From DASRHY01 sp046765875 (lineage in GTDB: Bacteria > Actinomycetota > Actinomycetes > Propionibacteriales > Kribbellaceae), in assembly GCA_046765875.1 (NCBI GenBank), contig JBKPSJ010000306.1, positions 1 through 26,841 on the forward strand: a DNA stretch of 26,841 bases, written 5' to 3'. Made by a program: the position numbers and the translations under genes. The number at the start of each line of letters is the position of its first letter. Position 1 is the stretch's first letter. The notes under the pieces are model-generated. The model was not told where the DNA came from and searched no databases. It saw nothing but the letters and a program-made list of their open reading frames with translations. Positions 10,423-18,086 of the stretch are shown one piece after another.

Positions 10423-10965
10423 TCAGAGGGACTCGTCCTCGCGGAGCCGGTGACCGGCGGCCTGGCGCGCGTGGTCGCGGGCCTGGCGCATCCGGTTGAG
10501 TACTGTCTCGCGGTCCGGGCCGAGCTGCGACATCCATAGTGCCTGGACGTCGGCGAGGTGGTCGGGCATCGCCTCGCGCAACCGGCGCTTGCCCTCGTCG
10601 GTCAGCACCGCGTAGTAGCCGCGGGCATCGTCGGCGCACGGCTCGCGGCGGACCAGACCTTGCTCCTCGGCACGGTCGACCAGCCGGGTGACCCCACCTG
10701 TCGTCACGGTCAGCCCGATCGCCAGCGTGCTGAGCCGAAGCCGGTGCCGCGGATTGCGTGCCAGGCGCAACAGCAGCTCGAACATCGGGAACGGCAGGCC
10801 GCTGCGCTTCAGCGTCGTGCGCATGAGGTTCTCGATCTCGGCCGCCGCCTCGCGAAGGAGTGCGTACGCCGTGATCGCCTCGTTGTCCCAGAGCTCGCCC
10901 GGGACTTCGTCGTCGTGATGGTGGTGCAGGTGTTGACGCTCATCAAGAGCGATCGCCTGGGACAT
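10423..10965 (-). CDS. MarR-family transcriptional regulator
   Basis: A 180-residue winged-helix regulator. After a histidine-rich N-terminal stretch (ERQHLHHHHDDEVPGELWD) comes the MarR core: FPMFELLLRLARNPRHRLRL, the recognition region STLAIGLTVTTGGVTRLVDR, the wing EEQGLVRREPCADDARGYYA with the conserved D-x-R signature, and LTDEGKRRL. The four consecutive His could bind metal, though this is unproven. The ATG at 10965 is preceded seven bases upstream by TAGAGT, a good -10 for a leaderless mRNA. An in-frame ATG at 10995 is the alternative. The molybdoenzyme gene follows after a ~150-base gap on the same strand and could be a target. The divergent conjugative-element-like gene starts at 11128. 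Confidence 0.85.
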   Translation of the reverse strand: MSQAIALDERQHLHHHHDDEVPGELWDNEAITAYALLREAAAEIENLMRTTLKRSGLPFPMFELLLRLARNPRHRLRLSTLAIGLTVTTGGVTRLVDRAEEQGLVRREPCADDARGYYAVLTDEGKRRLREAMPDHLADVQALWMSQLGPDRETVLNRMRQARDHARQAAGHRLREDESL

Positions 10966-10972
10966 GCGCCGG

Positions 10973-10978
10973 ACTCTA
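10973..10978 (-). promoter_or_regulatory. Candidate -10 element of marR
   Basis: TAGAGT on the minus strand, exactly seven bases before the ATG at 10965, implying a leaderless transcript. Confidence 0.4.
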
Positions 10979-11127
10979 GTCAGCGCCGGGTTCATGCGCC
11001 TACGCCCTGTAACGCGACCGCAACACAGAGACTTGGACGCTGCCTGTGGATAACTTCCGCGGCGGTCGCGCGTCCTGCCAGCCTTGATTCCGACGGCAAC
11101 CAGGACGACGGACCAAGGAGGTGGCGA

Positions 11128-11868
11128 ATGGCTCGGCGACAGGTCCGCACCGATGGGCGGACGGATGGCCGGACCGAGCACGGGCCGGGTTTCGTGGCCT
11201 CGGCGATCCTGCTGGCGGCCGTCCTGCTGTGCGGCGTACTGCTGGTGGTAACGAGCTTCGGCGACGACGCGCCGTTGCCTCGGGCAACGGGAACTGCTTC
11301 CCTTCCCCTGCCGCCCACCGGTGGTACGCCGCCAGTCGGCTCAGACGGCTGCGGGCCGCCGGCCGACGACGATGCCGTGCCTGCGTCGGCACCCGCCGGT
11401 GCGCAGTGGGTCGTGTACCGGCGCACCGTCGTCCCGCAGCGATCCGAGGTCGGGCCGGCATGGACCGACGCGGACGGCTTCCGGCACTGCTTCGCGCACT
11501 CCCCGACCGGCGCGGTGTACGCGGCGTACAACGCGATCGCCTCGCTGTCGGACGCCGCGGTCGCGCAGACCACACGCAAGCTGCTTCTGCCGGGATCGGA
11601 CCGCGACCGGCTGCTGCGCGAGCCGCCGCCGGACGAGCCGAGCGACCCGGTACGGTTCGACGGATTCCGCATCATCGACGCGATCCGGGACCGGCTGACC
11701 ATCGCCCTGGCTATGCGCGTCGACGACGCTCTGGCCAGCGGTACCTTCACGCTGGTCTGGTACGCCGGTGATTGGCGGGTGTTGCCGCCGGGTCCGGGGC
11801 AGGAGTTCGGTGCGCCGTACGCGGAGTTGCGCGACCTGAGCGGGTTCGTGCCCTGGGGCGGTGTCTGA
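11128..11868 (+). CDS. Conjugative-element-type membrane protein (DUF8175-like)
   Basis: A 246-residue single-pass membrane protein. A short charged N-terminus is followed by a hydrophobic helix (FVASAILLAAVLLCGVLLVV, about residues 28-47), a proline/threonine-rich linker, and a globular part with WVVYRRTVVPQ, HCFAHSPTGAVYAAYNAIA, RFDGFRIID and the ending GTFTLVWYAGDWRVLPPG...LSGFVPWGGV. From memory this matches accessory proteins (DUF8175) of actinobacterial integrative conjugative elements, encoded just upstream of a VirB6/TrbL-like membrane protein. A strong AAGGAGG site precedes the ATG. Its TGA overlaps the next ATG (11868) as expected in such an operon, but the next gene is truncated. 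No integrase, FtsK/TraB or VirB4 gene is nearby, so this looks like a surviving piece of a lost element. Confidence 0.72.
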   Translation: MARRQVRTDGRTDGRTEHGPGFVASAILLAAVLLCGVLLVVTSFGDDAPLPRATGTASLPLPPTGGTPPVGSDGCGPPADDDAVPASAPAGAQWVVYRRTVVPQRSEVGPAWTDADGFRHCFAHSPTGAVYAAYNAIASLSDAAVAQTTRKLLLPGSDRDRLLREPPPDEPSDPVRFDGFRIIDAIRDRLTIALAMRVDDALASGTFTLVWYAGDWRVLPPGPGQEFGAPYAELRDLSGFVPWGGV

Positions 11869-11947
11869 TGGGGTGCGGCTGGAACGGCATCGGCTGCCAT
11901 GTGAACAGCGGCATCGTCAACGGGGTCAAGAGCCTGTTCGAGAGGGC
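11868..11947 (+). pseudogene. 5' fragment of a conjugation (VirB6/TrbL-like) membrane protein gene
   Basis: An ATG overlapping the preceding stop codon (TGATG) opens a peptide beginning MGCGWNGIGCHVNSGIVNGV, then KSLFERA. This Cys/Trp-rich opening is what I recall at the start of the large polytopic membrane proteins encoded after DUF8175 genes in actinobacterial conjugative elements. After about codon 26 the translation becomes arginine-rich and unlike any protein, so I place the breakpoint near 11945. There is no stop codon: the frame continues through 12060 into HMG-CoA lyase. The 3' coordinate is an estimate. Confidence 0.5.
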
Positions 11948-12059
11948 ACGGTGCGGCCGAGATCGGGCGCCGGGGAGACGCCATTTTCGACGCCACGGAG
12001 AATGTCAGCGAGAGTGGTCAGCAGGGCGACCATTGTGCCTTCAGGCGGGAGAGCAAGCG

Positions 12060-12986
12060 GTGCGTGAACCACAGCGGGTCAGGGCCGAGGGCCTGCCGGA
12101 GCGGGTGACGATCTACGAGGTCGGGCCGCGCGACGGGCTGCAGAACGAGGACGCGATCGTCGACCTCGAGGTCAAGGCCGAGTTCATCCACCGCCTTGCA
12201 GCCGCCGGGCTGACCACGATCGAGACCACCAGCTTCGTGCATCCCAAGTGGGTGCCGCAGCTCGCCGACGCCGCCGAACTGCTCGCACGGGTGGACCTGC
12301 CGGACGGTGTCCGGGCGCCGGTACTGGTGCCGAACGAGCGCGGCCTGGACCGTGCACTGGAAGCCGGTGTCAAAGAGATCGCGATCTTCGCCAGCGCCAC
12401 CGAGTCGTTCGCGGTGAAGAACCTCAACTCGACGCTGGATGACCAGTTCGCGATGTTCGAGCCGGTGGTGCGGCGGGCGCTGGACTGTGGTCTGGCGGTC
12501 CGCGGGTATGTGTCGATGTGTTACGGCGATCCCTGGGAGGGTGACGTACCGATCGAGCAGGTCGTTGCCGTTGGCACCCGGCTGGTCGGACTCGGCTGTC
12601 ACGAGCTCTCGCTCGGCGACACGATCGGCGTGGCGACACCGGGTCATGTCGCAGCGCTGATCGATGCCTTCAGCAAGGCCGGTGTCGGTACCGATCGGAT
12701 CGCCGTGCACTTCCACGACACGTACGGACAGGCGCTGGCGAACACACTGACCGCGCTCCGATCCGGTGTCACGACCGTCGACAGCTCAGCAGGCGGCCTG
12801 GGCGGCTGTCCGTACGCGGAGTCGGCAACCGGCAACCTCGCCACCGAAGACCTCGTCTGGCAGCTCGACGGCCTCGGCATCGAGACCGGCGTCGACCTGG
12901 CCCGCCTGGTCGAGACCAGCGTCTGGATGGCCGGACAACTCGGCCGTCCCTCCGTCTCCCGCGTAGTCCAAGCCCTTGCCGGCTAA
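12060..12986 (+). CDS. mvaB: Hydroxymethylglutaryl-CoA lyase
   Basis: A 308-residue TIM-barrel enzyme cleaving 3-hydroxy-3-methylglutaryl-CoA to acetyl-CoA and acetoacetate, the last step of leucine (and acyclic terpene) catabolism. Catalytic features are present: VTIYEVGPRDGLQNE with R24 and D25, the metal ligands H217 and H219 in VHFHDTYGQ, and the lyase signature SSAGGLGGCPYAESATGNLA with C250. The GTG at 12060 follows GGGAG with eight-base spacing and gives the standard length. The frame is open back to the truncated conjugation gene at 11868, which would give a 372-residue fusion, but the extra residues look non-coding. The gene is about 8 kb from the atu-like operon, whose carboxylase would feed the same pathway. 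Alternative family labels (citramalate-type lyases) fit less well. Confidence 0.92.
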   Translation: MREPQRVRAEGLPERVTIYEVGPRDGLQNEDAIVDLEVKAEFIHRLAAAGLTTIETTSFVHPKWVPQLADAAELLARVDLPDGVRAPVLVPNERGLDRALEAGVKEIAIFASATESFAVKNLNSTLDDQFAMFEPVVRRALDCGLAVRGYVSMCYGDPWEGDVPIEQVVAVGTRLVGLGCHELSLGDTIGVATPGHVAALIDAFSKAGVGTDRIAVHFHDTYGQALANTLTALRSGVTTVDSSAGGLGGCPYAESATGNLATEDLVWQLDGLGIETGVDLARLVETSVWMAGQLGRPSVSRVVQALAG

Positions 12987-13089
12987 CGCCGTACAGGACA
13001 TCGCCGCATTCGGCACAGCGGCCCAGCGGCGACAAGGACGCGGCCCGCATGCTCAACGACTTGTTCCAGTCGCCCACCAAAGCTTGTAG

Positions 13090-13941
13090 TCATGTACGGG
13101 TGCGAGCCAGTCTTTCGCGGCTCACGTCGTCCACCGGCGTCTCGACGAACAGTCGCAGGTCCGGATGCGCCGCTACAGCCAGCTCGGTCATCCGAACCGC
13201 GATCTCGCCGACCTCAGGGTGCAGGATCCGCCGCACGCGAGTCTGCGGCTCGGCCACCTCGTGCCGCGACCACAACTCCTCGAACTCCGGGCAGATACTG
13301 GTCAGCCGAGCGAGGTCCTCTTCCCACTCCGGCTCGCCCACGTGTGCGCCGTACCCGGCCCGCAGCCGGGCGACCATGTACGGCACCTCGGTGTCGTAGT
13401 TGAGCAACGCGGCCCGCGCCCGCGGCTCGGTGACGATGCACCACAGCAGGTTCTTGTGGATGCACGGCAGGGTGTGCCAGTCGCGGAACAGATCGTGGAA
13501 GGCCTTGTTCACCGCGAGGATGTCGAACCGTTCGTTGGCCAGCGCGGCCGGCGTCGGGTCGAATGCGTCGACGATCTCGCGGAGCAGGTCCTCGTCCGGG
13601 TCCGTCTTGTGCTCCAGGCGCACCGGTGTCGCCGCCGCGAGCCGGTACATGTGCTCGCGCTCCGGCGGACCGAGTTGGAGCGTGCGGGCGACCGAGTCCA
13701 GCACCTGTGAACTGGCATTGATCGGGCGGCCCTGCTCGAGCCACGTGTACCAGGTGATGCCCACGCCGGCGAGCAGCGCGACCTCCTCGCGGCGCAGGCC
13801 GGGCGTGCGACGCCGATCGCCGTCCGGAAGGCCGACATCGGCGGGACGAACCTGAGCGCGGCGGGCCTTGAGAAACTCACCGAGCTCGGACCGCCGCTCC
13901 GCCTTGTTCGAGCGTGCGGCTGTGACTGTCACGACGACCAT
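13090..13941 (-). CDS. XRE/MmyB-like helix-turn-helix regulator
   Basis: A 283-residue regulator of the actinobacterial MmyB-like group: an N-terminal helix-turn-helix (ELGEFLKARRAQVRPADVGL, then RREEVALLAGVGITWYTWLE) plus a C-terminal MLTR-type ligand-binding domain (FDILAVNKAFHDLFRD, EPEWEEDLARLTSICPEFEE, ILHPEVGEIAVRMTEL). MmyB itself binds a fatty acid in this domain; the ligand here is unknown. The ATG at 13941 leaves MVVVTVTAARSNKAERRSEL as the start; the frame is open to 14073 but that part lies in the divergent promoter. It is divergent from the DHA2 exporter. Its start codon lies immediately beside one arm of a perfect inverted repeat, so it probably represses itself and controls the exporter. 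Confidence 0.88.
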   Translation of the reverse strand: MVVVTVTAARSNKAERRSELGEFLKARRAQVRPADVGLPDGDRRRTPGLRREEVALLAGVGITWYTWLEQGRPINASSQVLDSVARTLQLGPPEREHMYRLAAATPVRLEHKTDPDEDLLREIVDAFDPTPAALANERFDILAVNKAFHDLFRDWHTLPCIHKNLLWCIVTEPRARAALLNYDTEVPYMVARLRAGYGAHVGEPEWEEDLARLTSICPEFEELWSRHEVAEPQTRVRRILHPEVGEIAVRMTELAVAAHPDLRLFVETPVDDVSRERLARTRT

Positions 13942-13999
13942 GGTGCCAGTACGCACCGACAATCCCCACCGGTTTCCTTGGGTGGTACTGGCACTACCA
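13942..13999. promoter_or_regulatory. Paired operator between the XRE regulator and the DHA2 exporter
   Basis: GTGCCAGTAC (13943-13952) and its exact reverse complement GTACTGGCAC (13985-13994) face each other across 32 bases. Each sits within its own local palindrome: GGTGC-N6-GCACC at 13942-13957 and TGGTA-N7-TACCA at 13983-13999. Two oppositely oriented copies of one site in a divergent promoter strongly suggest cooperative binding by the adjacent regulator. Confidence 0.6.
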
Positions 14000-14048
14000 G
14001 CATCAGCACGCTCTCGTCCGGCGAACGAGCAGACCGCACCCTCGATAC

Positions 14049-15491
14049 ATGGCGAGCTCCAGTCTCGAGCCACATCCGACGACCGTACGGGTGGACCAGA
14101 AGGTTCCCTGGGCGCTGCTCATAGTCCTACTCACCGGTCAGTTCATGGCACTGCTGGACGTCAGCATCGTCAACGTCGCACTCGCCACGATCGCCACCGA
14201 CCTGCATGCATCCGGCTCCACGCTGCAGTTGGTGGTGTCCGGATACACCATCAGCTACGCCGTGCTGCTCATCACCAGCGCGCGACTCGGAGCGACGTAT
14301 GGGCCGCGCCGGTTGTTCCGGACCGGCACCGGTATCTTCACCGTGTGCTCGCTGCTGTGCGGGCTGGCGCCGAACGCCGAAATGCTGGTGGGCGCACGGT
14401 TCGTCCAAGGCGTCGGCGCCGCGCTGATGATGCCGCAGCTGATGAGCGTCATCCAGACCCGGTTCACCGGCGCCGCCCGGCAGGCCGCGCTCAGTGCGTA
14501 CACCGCCGTGTTGTCGATCGGCGGCGTGCTCGGTCTGGTGCTCGGCGGTGTGCTCGTGACCGCGGATGTGTTCGGCACCGACTGGCGGTCGGTGTTCCTG
14601 ATCAACGTGCCGATCGGTGTCGTGATCTGGTTTCTGCTGCCCAAAGTCATGCCGGCCGACCCACCGTTGGCGCGGCGCAGGCTGGACCTGCCAGGCCTTG
14701 CGACGGTGATCCCCGCGGTTCTGCTGATCGTCCTTCCGCTGGTGCTCGGCCACGAGCAGGGCTGGCCGTCCTGGACATTCGTCAGCCTCGCCGCCGGCGT
14801 CGTGCTCAGCGCGGTGTTCGTGCTGGTAGAGCACCGGGTCGACAGCCCGCTGCTCGACATCGACGTGCTGCGTAGCCCCGGCATGCGGTCCGGACTGCTG
14901 TGCCTCACGCTGGCGATGATCGCGTATGGCGGCTACCTGTTCGCCATGTCGCTCCACCTGCAGCAGGGCCTCGGCGACAGTCCGCTGCGGGCCGGGCTGA
15001 CCTTCGTACCGGCGGCTTTGACCTTCGGACTGTTCGGGTTCGGCTGGCGCGCGCTGCCGCGGACCAGCCACCCCTGGCTGACCCCGGTCGGCCTGATCAT
15101 CGGCGGCCTCGGCTACCTGTCCGTGGAACTCGACCTGCGCGGCGGCGGCCATGGCGGGATCACCCTGCTCCTGCTGCTGGCCGGTGCCGGCGTTGGGTTC
15201 GGGATCGCGTTCAGCCCGTTGCTGGTGCATTCGCTGGTCCACGTCCCGCCGGCCAAGGCTCCGGACGCGAGCGGCCTGCTCACGACCGTGCTGCAGTTGT
15301 CCCAGGTCGTCGGGGTGGCGGTGTTCGGCACACTGTTCCTCAGCCTGACCGGTATGTCGACCGCCCTGTCCGGGCACGCGATCGCGGTCTCGCTGAGCTG
15401 GATGGCCGCGCTGATGGCGGCGGCCGTTCTGCTCGGGGCGCTGCTGACCCAGGTCGTGCTCAGGGCTCGATCGGCCGCGGGATCCGCCTGA
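14049..15491 (+). CDS. MFS transporter, DHA2 (14-TM) drug exporter family
   Basis: A 480-residue polytopic membrane protein. The first helix LIVLLTGQFMALLDVSIVNV carries the LDxxIVNVA motif typical of DHA2 proton-driven multidrug exporters. RLGATYGPRRLFRTG is motif A, and IGGVLGLVLGGVL occupies the motif C position, though the usual Pro is lacking. About 14 hydrophobic segments can be counted, and the second half contains the short DSPLLDIDVLRS loop typical of the family. The drug specificity cannot be predicted. It is divergent from an XRE/MmyB-like regulator, the likely controller. The 3' end overlaps the convergent EcsC-family gene by 32 bases. No obvious Shine-Dalgarno precedes the ATG. 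Confidence 0.9.
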   Translation: MASSSLEPHPTTVRVDQKVPWALLIVLLTGQFMALLDVSIVNVALATIATDLHASGSTLQLVVSGYTISYAVLLITSARLGATYGPRRLFRTGTGIFTVCSLLCGLAPNAEMLVGARFVQGVGAALMMPQLMSVIQTRFTGAARQAALSAYTAVLSIGGVLGLVLGGVLVTADVFGTDWRSVFLINVPIGVVIWFLLPKVMPADPPLARRRLDLPGLATVIPAVLLIVLPLVLGHEQGWPSWTFVSLAAGVVLSAVFVLVEHRVDSPLLDIDVLRSPGMRSGLLCLTLAMIAYGGYLFAMSLHLQQGLGDSPLRAGLTFVPAALTFGLFGFGWRALPRTSHPWLTPVGLIIGGLGYLSVELDLRGGGHGGITLLLLLAGAGVGFGIAFSPLLVHSLVHVPPAKAPDASGLLTTVLQLSQVVGVAVFGTLFLSLTGMSTALSGHAIAVSLSWMAALMAAAVLLGALLTQVVLRARSAAGSA

Positions 15492-16155
15492 CCAGCATGG
15501 TGTCGGCGTACTGGCCGATCTTGTACGTCGACCAGCCGTCCACCCCGGCGCCGACTGCTCCGCCCAGGAACGGGACGCGCCGGGCCATGGACAGCGCCAT
15601 CTGCTTGCCGCTGACCCGCGCGACCAGTTCGGCGGCGACCTCGCGTGACACCTGCTTGTCCAGTTCGGGGTCGAACACCGGCGCGGTCGCGATGGCCAGC
15701 GGCGACGTCGGCAGCGACGACTTCTTCAGCCGGTCACCGACGCCGTCCTCGCCGAGCATGCAGGTGATCACCGCGGTACGGACCCGCGGGTCGCTCAGGT
15801 CGTACCCGCGTACCGCCGCGATCGACGCCACCATCCGGGCCTGCACTACTGCGAGTCCGGTCATGTTGGCCGGCAGCATGAACGCCAGTGTGACCAGGCC
15901 GCCGACGCTGGTCAGGAAGCCTTGTGCGCCGGCCAGCCGGACGTGCTGATCCATGATCGCGTCCACGGCCTTGCGGGCATCGTCAGGAAACTTCTGCTCG
16001 TAGCGATTCGCCACGGCCTCCGCGCCCGGGAATCCCCGGTAGCCGTCGATCGCGATGTCGAGGACCTGGCGCAGCACCCCGGTCGCGGCGTGTGGTGCTA
16101 GCCGCTGCGCGGCGGGCGCGAGACTGCTGGCGACGAACTTGGCGACTCCGGCCAC
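15460..16155 (-). CDS. EcsC-family protein
   Basis: A 231-residue EcsC-family protein. Members are found beside ABC transporters in Bacillus and stand alone in actinobacteria, and the molecular function is unknown. Recognisable features are IDGYRGFPGAEAVANRY, DAIMDQHVRLAGAQGFLTSV followed by a glycine-rich hydrophobic hairpin (GGLVTLAFMLPANMTGLAVV), RMVASIAAVRGYDLSDPRVR and RRVPFLGGAVGAGVDGWSTY near the C-terminus. The GTG at 16155 follows AGGAG with seven-base spacing; the frame is open to 16437 but the extension is arginine-rich and covers the aat promoter. The gene is divergent from aat and convergent with the exporter, with which it shares 32 coding bases. Confidence 0.85.
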   Translation of the reverse strand: MAGVAKFVASSLAPAAQRLAPHAATGVLRQVLDIAIDGYRGFPGAEAVANRYEQKFPDDARKAVDAIMDQHVRLAGAQGFLTSVGGLVTLAFMLPANMTGLAVVQARMVASIAAVRGYDLSDPRVRTAVITCMLGEDGVGDRLKKSSLPTSPLAIATAPVFDPELDKQVSREVAAELVARVSGKQMALSMARRVPFLGGAVGAGVDGWSTYKIGQYADTMLVRRIPRPIEP

Positions 16156-16268
16156 TGCTGTACTCCTGACCTCCGGCGGCACCGTCAACGATACGTGGCC
16201 CCTCGCAGCCCGGCATTCCGGAACTACCCCTGGTGTCCCCCGAGACACCGTACGGCGAGGATTGCCCC

Positions 16269-16931
16269 GTGAGCGTCGAGCCGCCGGCCAGCCAATGGAA
16301 CTTCCCGTCCCCGAGCGTCGCGGGTCGTGGCGACGTGGTGGCGGCCGGTGCCGACCTCGAGCCCGGCACGGTGCTCGCGGCATACCGGCAGGGTCTGTTC
16401 CCGATGCCGGACGCCAATGGCCTGCTGTGGTGGTCACCCGCGAAGCGCGGGATCTTCGAGGTCGCCGGGTTCAGCCCGTCCCGATCGTTGCGCCGGGCCA
16501 GAGCGGCGTACGAGATCAAGGTGAACACGGCCTTCGCGGAGGTGCTCCGTGGATGCGCGGACCCGGCTCGTACCGGCGGCTGGATCGATGCGGCGGTGAT
16601 CGCGTCGTACACACGACTTCACGAACTCGGCTGGGTGCACTCGGTCGAGGCCTGGGACGACCAGGGCCTGGCCGGTGGGCTGTACGGCGTGGCGATCGGC
16701 GGCCTGTTCGCAGGCGAGTCGATGTACCACCGCCGGACCGACGCCTCCAAGGCCGCGGTGGTCGGGCTGATCGAACTGCTCTCGGACTCGTACGCCGCCC
16801 AGCGGGTCTTCGACGTGCAGTGGCTGACCCCGCACTTGGGCTCGCTGGGCGCGATCGAGATCCCGCGGGCCGACTACCTCCGCCGGCTCGGCCGTGCGCT
16901 TTCCGTCCCGCTCCCGGCCGCATTCGGCTAG
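16269..16931 (+). CDS. aat: Leucyl/phenylalanyl-tRNA--protein transferase
   Basis: A 220-residue cytoplasmic enzyme that attaches Leu or Phe from aminoacyl-tRNA to proteins with N-terminal Arg or Lys, marking them for ClpS/ClpAP-type degradation. Family landmarks are AYRQGLFPMPDANGLLWWSP, KRGIFEVAGFSPSRSLRRA, TGGWIDAAVIASYTRLHELG, the HSVEAWDDQGLAGGLYGVAI block, GESMYHRRTDASKAAV, and FDVQWLTPHLGSLGAIEIPR. The GTG at 16269 is preceded by GAGGA at 16257-16261; another GTG at 16233 would add 12 residues. The adenosine deaminase start follows 14 bases after its stop. Confidence 0.93.
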   Translation: MSVEPPASQWNFPSPSVAGRGDVVAAGADLEPGTVLAAYRQGLFPMPDANGLLWWSPAKRGIFEVAGFSPSRSLRRARAAYEIKVNTAFAEVLRGCADPARTGGWIDAAVIASYTRLHELGWVHSVEAWDDQGLAGGLYGVAIGGLFAGESMYHRRTDASKAAVVGLIELLSDSYAAQRVFDVQWLTPHLGSLGAIEIPRADYLRRLGRALSVPLPAAFG

Positions 16932-16945
16932 GGCAGTATGTCCGC

Positions 16946-18007
16946 ATGACCCTCACCCCCGAGCTGCTCCGCGAGGCACCCAAGGTCCTCCTGCACGACC
17001 ATCTCGACGGCGGCCTGCGTCCGGCCACGATCGTCGAACTGGCGGGCGAGATCGGACACAAGCTGCCACGGAACGAACCCGATGAACTGGGCCGCTGGTT
17101 CGTCGAGTCGGCGGACTCGAGGTCGCTGGAGCGGTACCTGGAGACCTTCGACCACACGGTCGCGGTGATGCAGACGCCTGACGCGCTCACCCGGGTCGCC
17201 TCGGAATGCGTACAGGACCTCGCCGACGACGGTGTGGTCTACGCGGAGGTGCGGTACGCGCCCGAGCAGCACCTGACCGCCGGACTGGGCCTGGAGGAGG
17301 TGGTCGACGCGGTGACGGCCGGGTTCGAGCAGGGTATGGCCGCGACCAGCGGCCGGATCGTCGCCCGGCAACTGCTCACCGCGATGCGGCACAAGGCCCG
17401 CTCGATGGAGATCGCCGAGCTCGCGGTGGCGTACCGGGACGCGGGCGTGGTCGGATTCGACATTGCCGGGGCCGAGGCCGGGTACCCGCCGACCCGGCAC
17501 CTCGACGCGTTCGAGTACCTGCAGCGCGAGAACGCGCACTTCACCATCCACGCCGGCGAGGCATTCGGGTTGCCATCGATCTGGCAGGCGATCCAGTGGT
17601 GTGGTGCGGACCGGCTCGGGCACGGCGTACGGATCATCGACGACATCTTCGACGGTGGCGCGACGCTGGGGAGGCTGGCGTCGTACGTCCGTGACAAGCG
17701 CATCCCGCTCGAGATGTGCCCGAGCTCGAACGTCCAGACCGGCGCGGCGGAGTCGATCGCGGACCACCCGATCGGGCTGCTCGCCAAGCTGCGGTTCCGG
17801 GTCACGGTCAACACAGACAACCGGCTGATGAGCGGTACGTCGATGAGCCGCGAGCTGGCGTTGCTGGCCGAAACGTTCGGGTACGACCTCGACGACCTGC
17901 GCTGGTTCGCGATCAACGCGATGAAGTCGGCCTTCATCCCGTTCGACGAGCGGCTGGCGATCATCGACGACGTGATCAAGCCCTGGTACGCCAAGGCCGA
18001 GGTGTGA
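16946..18007 (+). CDS. add: Adenosine deaminase
   Basis: A 353-residue zinc enzyme converting adenosine or deoxyadenosine to inosine in purine salvage. Zinc ligands are visible as H17 and H19 in LLHDHLDGG, H202 in TIHAGEAFG and D301 in VNTDNRLMS. E205 (proton donor) and H226 in RLGHGVRI complete the active site. MCPSSNVQTG and the C-terminal AFIPFDERLAIID are also typical. The ATG at 16946 was chosen because MTLTPELLREAPKVLLHDHL is the family's start and CAGTAT lies six bases upstream (leaderless layout). A much longer open frame upstream overlaps aat and is not coding. Confidence 0.95.
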   Translation: MTLTPELLREAPKVLLHDHLDGGLRPATIVELAGEIGHKLPRNEPDELGRWFVESADSRSLERYLETFDHTVAVMQTPDALTRVASECVQDLADDGVVYAEVRYAPEQHLTAGLGLEEVVDAVTAGFEQGMAATSGRIVARQLLTAMRHKARSMEIAELAVAYRDAGVVGFDIAGAEAGYPPTRHLDAFEYLQRENAHFTIHAGEAFGLPSIWQAIQWCGADRLGHGVRIIDDIFDGGATLGRLASYVRDKRIPLEMCPSSNVQTGAAESIADHPIGLLAKLRFRVTVNTDNRLMSGTSMSRELALLAETFGYDLDDLRWFAINAMKSAFIPFDERLAIIDDVIKPWYAKAEV

Positions 18008-18086
18008 TGCAGGGCTGTCATCGAATGTAGTAGTGCCGCTCGCGGGCGTGGCCAGCCGTCCACACCGTCCACCTTCGTAACTGGCG

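Noticed and set aside
11045..11053. Perfect TTATCCACA DnaA box (minus strand) and others of CTGTCCACA type at 5079-5087 and 8265-8273, suggesting a replication origin or titration locus
   Set aside because: The boxes are few and kilobases apart, with no AT-rich unwinding region, no dnaA/dnaN and no cluster. The spacing is compatible with chance occurrences, so no origin is called.
10558..11127. Plus-strand open frame upstream of the conjugation-type gene that would make a 436-residue protein
   Set aside because: It is antisense to marR with no family features. The strong AAGGAGG site places the real start at 11128.
11137..11180. Short tandem-like repeat at the start of the DUF8175-like gene (encoding RTDGRTDGRTE)
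   Set aside because: Only two imperfect units within a coding N-terminus and too short to call a tandem repeat. It may only reflect local duplication.
11868..12986. Annotating HMG-CoA lyase as a 372-residue protein starting at the ATG 11868
   Set aside because: The extra residues from about 11947 to 12060 are arginine-rich and unlike lyase N-termini, whereas GTG 12060 has a ribosome site and gives the standard 308 residues.
14127..15377. 416-residue minus-strand open frame opposite the exporter
   Set aside because: It is rich in Gln/His/Glu/Arg as expected from the complement of hydrophobic codons. It contains no recognised domain and is fully antisense to the DHA2 transporter.
16055..16945. 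Long N-terminal extension of adenosine deaminase (650 residues in total)
   Set aside because: It overlaps aat entirely and has shadow-frame composition. The family start MTLTPELLREAP at 16946 fits normal length.
18008..18086. Terminator between the convergent add and GlxA-type genes
   Set aside because: Short GC-rich complementary segments exist, but no stem of convincing length was found.
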